From the NCBI GenBank assembly GCA_024760545.1, contig CP060501.1:1029501-1093500 (forward strand): a stretch of 64,000 bases of DNA. The letters are read 5' to 3'. Shown here one piece after another: positions 45,630 through 53,577 of the stretch. Position 1 is the first letter of the stretch. Each line of letters begins with the position of its first letter. The position numbers and the translations under genes are program-made. Below the pieces are notes generated by a model. It saw nothing but the letters and a program-made list of their open reading frames with translations, was not told where the DNA came from and did no database searches. The stretch is from Nitrospira sp. (GTDB lineage: Bacteria > Nitrospirota > Nitrospiria > Nitrospirales > Nitrospiraceae).

Positions 45630-45789
45630 GACATCTCCTATGGGCTCTTTCTACAACACCCTTCTCAAGGTCCCATTCCAGATAAGCGATGCATATATGG
45701 AATCTGAGTAACTTCGAAAGAAGCAATACCACCACACCTCGGCGATGAAATCCCATGGCCTGATCATGTCAGGCCTCCTTCCCGGAACA

Positions 45790-46362
45790 CTAGCAAGCTT
45801 TGGATGGATGGTTGGCGGAGGCGACATTAAAGACCGCGAGATTTGGATGTTGGAACTCCAGTCGTTTCTCGCGTATCTGAAACGCACGATCCCCAATTGC
45901 CAACAGCTGTTGTTTGTTGAGGTACAGGTCCCGCTTGTCATAGACAGCCCACTCGTATTCCCGAGTCATCGCCAGGGCATCCACCGGACAGGCTTGAACA
46001 CACAGTCCACAAAATAAACAGCGTGTCATGTCCATCGAATACGCACGTGCGTATCGCTTCGTCGGTTCTCCCGGTACTTCTGCGCTCTCAACGGCGATGA
46101 CGCGAGAGGGACAAGCAGCCTCACAAAGATCACACCCGACGCACTTCTCGGTTTCATCCTCATACCGCAACAAGGCCAACATGCCCCGATAATTGTCCGG
46201 CAGAATCCGCTTCTCGTGTGGATACTGAAGCGTGATCGGCTTGTAGTGAATGAGATGGCTCATGGTCGACTGCATTCCCACAGCAATCTCATAGAAGGTG
46301 ATCAGCTTGATCCACGCTGTGAATCCTCGATACTGCCTTGCCAATTTCTCGCTCAGTCTCAT
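45790..46362 (-). CDS. nuoI: NADH dehydrogenase subunit NuoI-like ferredoxin
   Basis: 190 aa with two 4Fe-4S motifs: KCVGCDLCEAACPSRVIAVE and RCLFCGLCVQACPVDALAMT, the arrangement of NuoI, which relays electrons between the peripheral arm clusters of complex I. N-terminal MRLSEKLARQYRGFTAWIKL and TLQYPHEKRILPDNYRG match NuoI. ATG 46362 overlaps the stop of the small ORF upstream (ATGA); the frame is open to 46413. No other nuo gene is in the window, so this is an orphan copy whose partner complex must be elsewhere, if it is used. Confidence 0.85.
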   Translation of the reverse strand: MRLSEKLARQYRGFTAWIKLITFYEIAVGMQSTMSHLIHYKPITLQYPHEKRILPDNYRGMLALLRYEDETEKCVGCDLCEAACPSRVIAVESAEVPGEPTKRYARAYSMDMTRCLFCGLCVQACPVDALAMTREYEWAVYDKRDLYLNKQQLLAIGDRAFQIREKRLEFQHPNLAVFNVASANHPSKAC

Positions 46363-46529
46363 GTGTATTCTTTCTTGAACTTGACGAGCGGTCCGTCGAT
46401 TCCCCACCGACACGATTCTGCGCTCTCGCCCTTGCGATCAAGTCCTCGAGTCACTTCAGTCCGTTCCGTCATGGCCGGGAGGGATGCCCGCCGCGAGACA
46501 TAGATGGCTACAATCAAAACCAGGACCAC
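46359..46529 (-). CDS. Small membrane protein upstream of nuoI
   Basis: About 56 codons from GTG 46529 to a TGA overlapping the nuoI ATG. One helix (VLVLIVAIYV) is followed by SRRASLPAMTERTEVTRGLD and ends GPLVKFKKEYT. A close homologue with a longer N-terminus occurs at 63725-63958. No clear ribosome site for the GTG, so the true start may lie upstream or expression may depend on coupling with 46555. Confidence 0.5.
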   Translation of the reverse strand: MVLVLIVAIYVSRRASLPAMTERTEVTRGLDRKGESAESCRWGIDGPLVKFKKEYT

Positions 46530-46554
46530 TTTGGCCGCGAGTCTGATTGACCGA

Positions 46555-46653
46555 TCAAGAGCGTCTATTTGCCTCTTCCTCTGGAATCGAGGCCCAAATG
46601 GTGATGCCCCACAGCAACACGACGATCGCGACGAGGCTATAAATCTGATACAT
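46555..46653 (-). CDS. One-helix microprotein, 32 aa
   Basis: MYQIYSLVAIVVLLWGITIW then ASIPEEEANRRS. The strong GGAGGTGATGAAC ribosome site and a clean transmembrane helix argue for coding. It lies in line with the small membrane ORF and nuoI and could be one transcript with them. Confidence 0.5.
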   Translation of the reverse strand: MYQIYSLVAIVVLLWGITIWASIPEEEANRRS

Positions 46654-46746
46654 GTTCATCACCTCCGGTTTGAGGTCCCTTCGAATGTGCTCGTGTGCCT
46701 CGTTTCATCCATCCTGCCTTCATCAGGTGGTGTTAAGAATGCTTCT

Positions 46747-47067
46747 TCAAAATGTCGGTGCCGACCGGATCGCCTTCCTCGTCTGTTCTGCACCGGCACA
46801 GCTTTGTTCAGCCAACATGCGTTGCCCAACACTGGCCAACTCCGGGATTCTGGCCTGACAGGCCGTGAGTGTATCCTCGGCTGCACCTGATGCGATGACG
46901 GAAAATTCTCCTCTCGAAATGCCACGCGCTTCTGACGGGGAGATAATCATGGTTCCTTTCACGTGCGAATCTTCTGCTTGAGCAGGCGGAATTGACGATA
47001 GGGATAGGGCTGCGAGCAGCACCACCATCCAAAGGGCTGCTCCTTGTGTTGTGATCGTGGCCATCAT
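46747..47067 (-). CDS. Exported hypothetical protein, 106 aa
   Basis: Signal peptide MMATITTQGAALWMVVLLAALSLSSIPPAQA behind GGAGGAGTAATC. The mature part is HVKGTMIISPSEARGISRGEFSVIASGAAEDTLTACQARIPELASVG, then AEQSCAGAEQTRKAIRSAPTF, with two cysteines. Periplasmic; unknown. Upstream module 2 copy C lies about 117 bases before the start. Confidence 0.65.
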   Translation of the reverse strand: MMATITTQGAALWMVVLLAALSLSSIPPAQAEDSHVKGTMIISPSEARGISRGEFSVIASGAAEDTLTACQARIPELASVGQRMLAEQSCAGAEQTRKAIRSAPTF

Positions 47068-47183
47068 GATTACTCCTCCTCTCTCAATGTCCGCGCCCCG
47101 TGCACTCCAAGCGCAGATGACACCAACCCTCTGAAATGCGCTTTCGCCTCTTGCATCGCTGGACTCGATGACGGTCGTGTTTC

Positions 47184-47289
47184 GAAGAAACGGAAGCAGA
47201 GACTGAGGAATCAGACGCGCCGGAGTGGGGAGGAGGGAATGCGCGAGAGATGGGACAGTCGACGCGGTTCAATACGTCATAGCATCACC
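47184..47289. repeat. Upstream module 2, copy C
   Basis: Shares GAAGCAGAGACTGAGGAATC, CGCGCCGGAG and GGGACAGTCGACGCG with copies at 23246 and 43961, and is the most diverged of the three. It occupies much of the 390-base gap 47068-47456. The rest of that gap holds no gene I can support. Confidence 0.5.
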
Positions 47290-47456
47290 CTGGGCGCATT
47301 CAGCACCGGAGTCAAGCGGTATTATGGTTGAGGACGGTCTCTATCCTCTAATGAGGCATTCTTCATCTCCTTCTAACTCCTTCTTCATCCTGTGGGGCTA
47401 CGTTACGGATATGTGGAGTGGAATTTGTGATTTTGCCGATACATGGAGGTGACATC

Positions 47457-47546
47457 ATGGATGCAAACTGATTGACATTCAGTGCGGCGATTCTTGGAGT
47501 GGTAGTGGCGGCAGTCGTCGTCTACAAAAAGGATCAGAAGTCGGAG
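47457..47546 (+). pseudogene. Micro-ORF with in-frame TGA, copy 1
   Basis: GGAGGTGACATC precedes ATG GAT GCA AAC TGA TTG; after the TGA the same frame reads LTFSAAILGVVVAAVVVYKK DQKS, a one-helix protein. The matching copy at 56103 has TGA at the same codon and ends with TAG after DQKS; here that TAG has become GAG so the frame runs on to 47684. Either the product starts at the TTG right after the TGA, or the TGA replaced a sense codon (probably Trp) before duplication. Confidence 0.55.
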
Positions 47547-47585
47547 GGAGGGTGGCTAACCATATGGCCCTTCCTCGTAGCCTGT

Positions 47586-47618
47586 GAACTGTCTCGGACG
47601 TGCAGCCTGGGACGGTTC
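47586..47618. ncRNA. Conserved hairpin, copy 1
   Basis: GAACTGTCTCGG (47586-47597) and CTGGGACGGTTC (47607-47618) pair over 12 positions with three G-T pairs around a nine-base loop ACGTGCAGC. The second copy at 56235 differs only in a change that turns a G-T pair into G-C. It could be a terminator-like or regulatory RNA element; a TTTT run follows after 5 bases. Confidence 0.5.
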
Positions 47619-47626
47619 CTAGGTTT

Positions 47627-47773
47627 TCACCGTTTTGCCACTGACACTTGTCCGGCGTCTTGCAGCGCGTTCATCAAGGCTTGAATCGTAAGCGGGGCAT
47701 TAGCTTCTGATTGTTCCTTGATGATCACATAGGTCTTTCGCTGAAAGCTTACATCCACAAACTGGTGGACCAT
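47627..47773 (-). CDS. Doubtful small ORF
   Basis: 48 codons, MVHQFVDVSFQRKTYVIIKE then QSEANAPLTIQALMNALQDAG. Protein-like composition but no ribosome site. It may be a remnant of a larger gene. The gap 47774-48019 beyond it shows nothing I can name. Confidence 0.25.
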   Translation of the reverse strand: MVHQFVDVSFQRKTYVIIKEQSEANAPLTIQALMNALQDAGQVSVAKR

Positions 47774-48019
47774 CACTTGGCTGAAAAGGATAGGAAGTGG
47801 GCATCTGCCGAAGGGGGAGGAATCACCCAAACAAATCTATGAAGGTTTTCCCGAGGCTTGAGCTGAAAAGCGTATCCCCAGGACCCTCACCTTCTATGAA
47901 CTGGAAAATTTAAGTACCCGCCGATTCCATATGCACACACGGCTTAGAATGGTCTATCGAAACAGACTGGTCTGTTCGGTTTAACCATTCTGGTCTCATT
48001 GGTCTCTATCCAGTTCATA

Positions 48020-48193
48020 TTACGATTTTGGAGCGGCAGAACCCGACCGACCGGACAGCGTCAGGGCAACTAGAATCGCTAGGAGGAAAGCCACCCCACC
48101 CGTGGGCTTATAGCCCCATTGCGCACTGTACGGCCAAAATGGAAGTACTGACAGGAGTACGACCCCAAGTACGACGATCACGATAGTAGTCAT
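48020..48193 (-). CDS. DUF3309 small membrane protein, copy 2
   Basis: 57 aa: MTTIVIVVLGVVLLSVLPFW, then PYSAQWGYKPTGGVAFLLAILVALTLSGRS. Shares L-P-x-W, S-x-x-WGY-x-P-x-GG and the helix pair with copy 1 at 37531. The ribosome site is GGGAGA. It lies 25 bases downstream of the truncated family X copy on the same strand. Confidence 0.82.
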   Translation of the reverse strand: MTTIVIVVLGVVLLSVLPFWPYSAQWGYKPTGGVAFLLAILVALTLSGRSGSAAPKS

Positions 48194-48217
48194 TTTAGTT
48201 CTCCCTTGTTAGACGAT

Positions 48218-48400
48218 TCACCCCGTCCGATTGAAACGCGTTTCCGGATCGAGGAACGCGCTCGAGATGTCTAAGCTAGTATTGGAACACAACCTCGCAC
48301 CTTTCGACACCTCCACATACTCACCTCTATCCTCAAATTGAGCGAAGGCTGTCACGGGCATTCCAATCATGATTCCAAGAATAAGGAGGTACAGAGACAT
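48218..48400 (-). pseudogene. Exported protein, family X copy 3, truncated
   Basis: Signal peptide MSLYLLILGIMIGMPVTAFA and mature start DRGEYVEVSKGARLCSNTSL match copies at 21679 and 23617, behind GGAGGGCACC. After LDPETRF the homology stops and the frame ends at NRTG, so about 75 C-terminal residues are lost, including the second conserved Cys. A deletion between this gene and the DUF3309 gene explains it. Confidence 0.75.
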
Positions 48401-48464
48401 GGTGCCCTCCTCCATTCAAAATGGCATGTTCATGAATGCTCCTCAATCGACCTGTACCATCCGC

Positions 48465-48677
48465 TCATCGCATCGAGACAGGCGCGTGAGAGGCAGGCTT
48501 GCTCCGCGAGATCCCTCGCGTTCTCCCCACACTCTGAAGGCGATTGGCACGAACGACGGCATCCTCGATACACCCACAACTAATGCAGCGGGTCGCCATG
48601 TCTAAAGAGTTGGTCTCGATGTTCCATTCACCGAAGGTATGTCGTACCAGGAGCCCTCGACAGCGTTGACAGAGCAT
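48465..48677 (-). CDS. Zinc-ribbon family Z, copy 2
   Basis: 70 aa behind GAGGGAAGATGT. MLCQRCRGLLVRHTFGEWNI, then DMATRCISCGCIEDAVVRAN. Nearly identical to 40798 and 61212; the Arg/Ser-rich tail varies. The region upstream to about 48818 is also duplicated at 61212-61577, so gene and upstream module moved together in this case. Confidence 0.78.
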   Translation of the reverse strand: MLCQRCRGLLVRHTFGEWNIETNSLDMATRCISCGCIEDAVVRANRLQSVGRTRGISRSKPASHAPVSMR

Positions 48678-48755
48678 ACATCTTCCCTCCGCACCCATTG
48701 GGTACAAGGCGGTTCCCATCGAATGGAAAGTCATTGTCACGAGCATCCACCCATT

Positions 48756-48818
48756 TTATGGAGAAGCATAATGGAAAAGCTGGCTGCCGTCTGTGCACAA
48801 TTGCTCAGGAGGGAACGA
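48756..48818. repeat. Upstream module 1, copy 2
   Basis: 63 bases differing from 61515-61577 at only three positions. On the minus strand it gives TATGCT about 90 bases before the zinc-ribbon start and the ATTGTGCACAGAC block upstream. The rest of the gap 48678-49002 shows no gene. Confidence 0.65.
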
Positions 48819-49002
48819 ATACATGGTGGGCCGGATGCGACGTGGCTTCCGTAGTTCTGCCGAATCGTCGATACTTGGACAACGAACTAGTCAACCGTGG
48901 TCGTCAGCATCGTCCTGCAACGCCACTTTCTCAGAATCATGGCTTAGTGAAACTCCACCATCCTTACGGATAGATGCAGGCGACTCTCAATCGCCATAAC
49001 AC

Positions 49003-49920
49003 TCAACCCATCCCAGACCGCCTGGACAGGACCTGGTGAATCTTTCCGTGAACAACGGAAGCTTGATCAAATGCCCAAGCGGCTTCCGCGCCCAATACAA
49101 AGACCACTGATGCGTAGTAGAGCCATAAGAAAAACAACAGGAAGGTTCCCAGTGCGCCATATAGAGGGATGCTGGACTGGGCAAAGTGTACATACCAGGC
49201 AAACCCCTGCTTGGCAAACCCGAACAGAATGACCGCCACGCCGGCGCCGACCGTGAGAGAACTGAGTTTCAACGTCGTGACGGGAGAGAATCGATAGATA
49301 CCCAAGATCAAACTGCCGCCGAGTATGACCGCCATGATCTGATGAAGTACTTGCATGCCCTGTCCCCACAAAGCCCCCGCCCAGGGAACATCCTCACCAA
49401 GATTGCCGATGATGGTCTCCACCGATGCGAGGCCGATCAGCACAATCAGCAGAGCGACGCAGAAGCCCATCATCAACAGATCCTGGGCCGTCCCACGCAG
49501 GAAACTCCTCGCGGGGCCAGCTTGGAATACGATATTGAGCACATGCCGGGTCGAACCAAAGACCATCGTGCTCAACAGAAGAAACGAGATGAATCCGGCG
49601 ATCCCCAGCAGTCCCCGATCGGCGACGATCGCTCCCACATGTTCCGCAAAGATCTGTTCCGACCGGGGAAGAAATTGTCGAATGACGGATTGCACTTCTT
49701 CCATGGCTTGCCCTGACTCCAGCACCGTGTAACCCAGAATGGATATCATGAGGAGCGCAAGCGGGATCACATACAGCAGCAGGCTGAAGGCCAGACCACT
49801 CGCGAGAAACAGTCCGTTATCCTGACTGAACTTGCTGACCATTGTGCGGACGATCGTCCATACGATGGTGCCGCCTCGATTCACGTGTGTGCGCACAGAC
49901 ACTTTCCCCAATGGTTTCAC
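49003..49920 (-). CDS. YihY/virulence factor BrkB family membrane protein
   Basis: 305 aa with about six membrane helices: GLAFSLLLYVIPLALLMISILGY, GIAGFISFLLLSTMVFG, LLMMGFCVALLIVLIGLAS, IMAVILGGSLILGIYRFSP, SSLTVGAGVAVILFGFAKQGFAWYV, PLYGALGTFLLFFLWLYYASVVFVLGAEAAWAF. The last block is the family signature. Formerly annotated as RNase BN, now regarded as transporters of uncertain substrate. Starts at GTG 49920 with a weak ribosome site. Confidence 0.9.
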   Translation of the reverse strand: MKPLGKVSVRTHVNRGGTIVWTIVRTMVSKFSQDNGLFLASGLAFSLLLYVIPLALLMISILGYTVLESGQAMEEVQSVIRQFLPRSEQIFAEHVGAIVADRGLLGIAGFISFLLLSTMVFGSTRHVLNIVFQAGPARSFLRGTAQDLLMMGFCVALLIVLIGLASVETIIGNLGEDVPWAGALWGQGMQVLHQIMAVILGGSLILGIYRFSPVTTLKLSSLTVGAGVAVILFGFAKQGFAWYVHFAQSSIPLYGALGTFLLFFLWLYYASVVFVLGAEAAWAFDQASVVHGKIHQVLSRRSGMG

Positions 49921-50261
49921 CCTGATTCAAGAGCGACGGCATCAGTTCACGCTCGATGATCTGCCATCCATTCGCAGGATAGATATACGGAAGTGGTTCT
50001 TGTCGTGGGTGCCGAATCATGGAATACGAGAGAAGTCTCCGGGCTGGTGTACGAGTTCATTTGAGCCAAACCTGTACCGCAATTGTTGTCAGTAATTTGT
50101 AACGCGATGATAGCAACAGGCTCTGACAGGTATACCCTGTCCATAAATATCCACTCTCTCCATGACAAGACTTTAGATTTGATTCAAACGATGAAACGGA
50201 TCACGGGCGTCGGAGAACAGTCAAATCGGTGTTCCAAATATTTCGCAAAAAGCGACCGTTC
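49921..50261. other. Gene-free stretch
   Basis: Short overlapping open frames only. The sequence TATACCCTGTCCATAAATATCC near 50129-50150 is AT-rich but no full promoter is evident. Confidence 0.35.
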
Positions 50262-50717
50262 TCAATCTTCGCCAGAAGTACCGAGACCAATCCACGCTCG
50301 CAGCAGATCATGCCGCGTGACAGAGTACGCAACCTTTCCATTCTTCTTCACTGGGAGATTATGGAGTCGCATTTCTTCCATCATCTTCACCGCTTCCTCA
50401 ATTGTGGTCTCGGCTGTAACGGAAATGTGCTCGCGGACCATGATGTCTTCTGCCGTCAACTTCTAAAGATCCCTTCCGGCTTTCAATGATCGCAGCACAT
50501 CAAATTCGCTAATAAATCCAATAAACGCGCCTTGATCATTTATCACTGGGGCGCCGGGAGTGTGAGTCGTGAGTAGTTCCAGTGCCACGAGCATTCCATT
50601 TTGGTTGGCACGGAGGAGCAACGCATTCGTACCCCTGATCTGCCCCACAGTACGTATACCTCCGGCTGGAACTCCGGATAATTCCCACGTGGATGTCTTG
50701 TTTTTGTCTTCAATCAC
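50262..50717 (-). pseudogene. Two-CBS-domain protein gene split by in-frame TAG
   Basis: GTG 50717 behind GAGGAGGAACTG opens a protein with CBS repeat 1 (NGMLVALELLTTHTPGAPVI, FIGFISEFDVLRSLKAGRDL). A TAG at 50463-50465 follows, and the frame continues without shift as KLTAEDIMVREHISVTAETT, then IEEAVKMMEEMRLHNLPVKK and RAWIGLGTSGED (CBS repeat 2). Together the halves make a standard 150-residue CBS pair, which would bind adenine nucleotides. The nonsense codon divides it between the two repeats; both halves remain otherwise intact. Confidence 0.75.
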
Positions 50718-51247
50718 CAGTTCCTCCTCTAGCGTGCCCTACAAGTTCCCCTACTATCCCGTTATATCAACTGAGCACCATATGAAGCCAATTATTTCGT
50801 ATCCCCGATATCGGTTCTTATCGGTGCCTCTCTCGCTCCCATGAGTCCAGCATAGTGTGGACTGTTAATCATGATCGGTGCTGAGGCGAGCACGAGTGAT
50901 GATGTGACGGAAGATATGAACAAACGACTGGGAGAACCCCGAGGGGCAGTGGCTTTTCGACAGTAAACCGGTTTCATTCCTTCCTGCCCACCTTTTGCTT
51001 TGGTGGCGCATTGCATAAAAGAGTGTAGAACCAAACCGGGTGTTAGCTTGAGTGGAGAGGACTGGAGTGGGCTTGATCACAAAATCAGCACACATTTCGC
51101 TGTCTGATCAATTCCTGCAAAGTGATCAAAGTTGACCAGTCCCCCTATTGTCTCTCGGGCATGATGTTCCCGCTCCTGAGTTTATACGCGTGAGGTTTTC
51201 TATACTCCTCGGACAAATCGAAATAGCCTCACTGCTTCCTTACGGGG
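50718..51247. other. Gene-free stretch before the histidine kinase
   Basis: 530 bases with only chance-level open frames. TATACT at about 51201 might be the -10 of the kinase promoter, but no -35 is clear. No repeat noticed. Confidence 0.35.
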
Positions 51248-52882
51248 ATGCACATGAACCGCCCAAACAACACGAACGAGTTCGAACCTCATGATGATTC
51301 AGTCTTACGCGAAAGCCAGCGGCGCTATCGGACCTTATTCGACATGGCCCCTATTGCTGTCTATTCCTGTGATGCCTCCGGTATCATCCGGGAGTACAAC
51401 AACCGTGCAGCGGAACTGTGGGGCCGCAAACCCGCTCCGGACGACAGCGATGAGCGGTTCTGCGGCTCATTCAAGCTGTACCGCCCGGACGGCAGTTTTA
51501 TGCCACACGAGCAATGTCCTATGGGCGACGTGCTCTGTGGCAACGTACCGCAGATTCATGACGCAGAAGTGCATATCGAACGGCCCGATGGCTCGCGGGT
51601 TATCGTCATCGTCAATATTACTCCGCTGACTAACAAGCAAGGACACATCACAGGAGCGATCAATTGCTTCTACGATATCACGGAACGCAAGCAGACCGAG
51701 CAAACGTTGCGTGCGTCTGAGGCACGTTACCGGCATCTCTACGAGTCGATAGATGAAGGGTGTTGCGTCATTCAAGTGGTGCTTGATGCGAACAATATGG
51801 CGGTGGACTACAAGTTTCTCGAAGCCAATCCGGCCTTTGAAAAGCAAACTGGCATTACTCATGCCCCTGGCAAAAGCTTACGAGCAGTGGCCTTCTATCA
51901 TGAAGACCACTGGTTTGAAATGTTCGGCCAGGTTGCCTTGACTGGTGAAGCGAGGCGATTCGAGTTTCCCACTGCCGACCTGCAGCGCTGGTACGAAGGG
52001 TATGCTTACCCTTTTGGCGAGGCGCGTGGGAGAAAGGTTGGAATTCTCTTTAATGACATTACGGAACGCAAACGAACAGAAGCACAGCTGCGGCAGCTGA
52101 ACAACAACCTGGAAGCACAAGTGACTGAGCGGACCGAGGAATTGGCCGCAACGCAGACTCGGCTACGAGGCTTGGCTGCGGAACTCACCGATACGGAACA
52201 GCGTGAGCGCAAGCGGCTGGCGGCGGATCTGCATGATGAACTCGCACAGCTTCTGGCCCTGACCCGGATGAAACTTACCTTAGCGAAACGGCAGGCCATG
52301 CCGCCTCCGCTCGCGAAGATCATTACTGATGTGGACGGGTTCACAGACAAGGCCCTGACCTACACGCGAACGTTGATTTCACAGCTCAGTCCTCCGGCTT
52401 TAGCCGTGTCTGGCCTCCCGGTGGCACTGCAATGGCTCACGGATCAAATGCAGCAGCACAATCTCGCCGTCTCGATACAAGTCAAGACGCCGATTCCAAC
52501 GATCCCTGAGGATCAAGCGCTGCTCCTGTTTCAGTCGATCCGTGAGCTTCTGTTCAATTGTATTAAACATGCTGCGTCGCATGAGGCGATGCTTACGCTC
52601 GACCTGCGTGACGGATCGTTGTACGCACAAGTTTGCGACCATGGTGTAGGATTTGACCCATTGTGCGCGACTAAGACAGCAAATGCTCCGGCACGCGGGT
52701 TTGGCTTGTGTAGTATACGCGAGCGGATGTTGTCGTTAGGCGGCCATTTCGAGCTCAGATCCTCGCCAGGGAATGGTACGACGGCTACGCTGGTGCTGCC
52801 ACTGTGTGAGAGTCATGGCATCCCATCTTCGCTGACCGCCAGTCATGGATCGATCATGAATAATGGTGCTTCGGGCCGATGA
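51248..52882 (+). CDS. PAS-PAS sensor histidine kinase (NarX/DegS type)
   Basis: 544 aa, no membrane helix, so cytoplasmic. PAS 1 about 25-150 (YRTLFDMAPIAVYSCDASGIIREYNNRAAELWG ... FYDITERKQ), PAS 2 about 160-275 (ARYRHLYESIDEGCCVIQVV ... FNDITERKR), a coiled coil (QLNNNLEAQVTERTEELAATQTRLRGL), HisKA_3 with the phospho-accepting His in RKRLAADLHDELAQLLAL (about 328), and a HATPase (IRELLFNCIKHA, VCDHGVGFD, GFGLCSIRERMLSLGGHF). Such kinases usually pair with NarL/LuxR response regulators, but none is adjacent. Confidence 0.9.
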   Translation: MHMNRPNNTNEFEPHDDSVLRESQRRYRTLFDMAPIAVYSCDASGIIREYNNRAAELWGRKPAPDDSDERFCGSFKLYRPDGSFMPHEQCPMGDVLCGNVPQIHDAEVHIERPDGSRVIVIVNITPLTNKQGHITGAINCFYDITERKQTEQTLRASEARYRHLYESIDEGCCVIQVVLDANNMAVDYKFLEANPAFEKQTGITHAPGKSLRAVAFYHEDHWFEMFGQVALTGEARRFEFPTADLQRWYEGYAYPFGEARGRKVGILFNDITERKRTEAQLRQLNNNLEAQVTERTEELAATQTRLRGLAAELTDTEQRERKRLAADLHDELAQLLALTRMKLTLAKRQAMPPPLAKIITDVDGFTDKALTYTRTLISQLSPPALAVSGLPVALQWLTDQMQQHNLAVSIQVKTPIPTIPEDQALLLFQSIRELLFNCIKHAASHEAMLTLDLRDGSLYAQVCDHGVGFDPLCATKTANAPARGFGLCSIRERMLSLGGHFELRSSPGNGTTATLVLPLCESHGIPSSLTASHGSIMNNGASGR

Positions 52883-52928
52883 TGCCGTAAGTTGGGTGGC
52901 TCTCGTTCTGAAGAAGATTTGGGCTCGC

Positions 52929-53528
52929 CTAAGATTGCACCATCTGTTTCCTCGACTCTTTGGCATGAGCGGCTTCCTCGGCGGTTTTGACATCTTGTGC
53001 TTCCTCTGGCGGCGGAAGCACAGCCGGCAGTCCGAGCGACTCCATCCACAACTCCCGGCTCCAGCCCATGGAGTGGTAGAGGTGTTCGTCCTCTTGGTCC
53101 TCAATCTGTCCGCAGGCCTCCTTGAGAGTCTTCGCTTCAGCGGCGGGAAGTTTTTTGGCCGCTTCCCCGAGCAGCTCCCAGTTTTGGTGGTCTTTGGTTT
53201 CTGCGGTGACTACGCATTCCGCGGCCACGAGTTGAGCCGCCTGAGGGTTGTTGCCCTTGAGCGCCATTTTCATCGCCTCGACTAAGGCTTCGCCCTTGTG
53301 CCTGACGACCTGCCGCCCCAGCGTCTCCTTCGCCGGATCCAATCCCATCGACTCCAGGATCGATCGCATCATGCGCTCGTGGGTGCGCGTCTGCTCCAGG
53401 TACTTCTCCCATTCTTCCTTTAAATCTTCGTTGATTGCGCAGCGGACGGCGGTTTCGTAAACTTGCACGCCCCCGGCTTCCGTCTCTAGGGCCTGGTACA
53501 GCAGTTCCCGCAATTGTTCTTTTTTCAT
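52929..53528 (-). CDS. Ferritin-like domain protein downstream of katE
   Basis: 199 aa behind AAGGGGAACATT. Four-helix ferritin-like layout with Glu/His pairs: ELLYQALETEAGGVQVYETAVRCAI, YLEQTRTHERMMRSILESMG, AAQLVAAECVVTAETKDHQNWELLGEAAKK, GQIEDQEDEHLYHSMGWSRELWMESLG. It follows katE by 49 bases on the same strand and probably shares its promoter, which fits a role in oxidative stress or iron handling. The C-terminal Glu/Ala/Lys tail looks disordered. Confidence 0.78.
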   Translation of the reverse strand: MKKEQLRELLYQALETEAGGVQVYETAVRCAINEDLKEEWEKYLEQTRTHERMMRSILESMGLDPAKETLGRQVVRHKGEALVEAMKMALKGNNPQAAQLVAAECVVTAETKDHQNWELLGEAAKKLPAAEAKTLKEACGQIEDQEDEHLYHSMGWSRELWMESLGLPAVLPPPEEAQDVKTAEEAAHAKESRKQMVQS

Positions 53529-53577
53529 AATGTTCCCCTTATAAAACTTTGTTGTCCTGTGCCGTCGGCACAACGCA

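Noticed and set aside
47457-47546. Selenocysteine reading of the shared TGA
   Set aside because: The hairpin is about 115 bases downstream, too far for a bacterial SECIS, and no selenoprotein machinery is visible; a stop with restart or a lost Trp codon is simpler.
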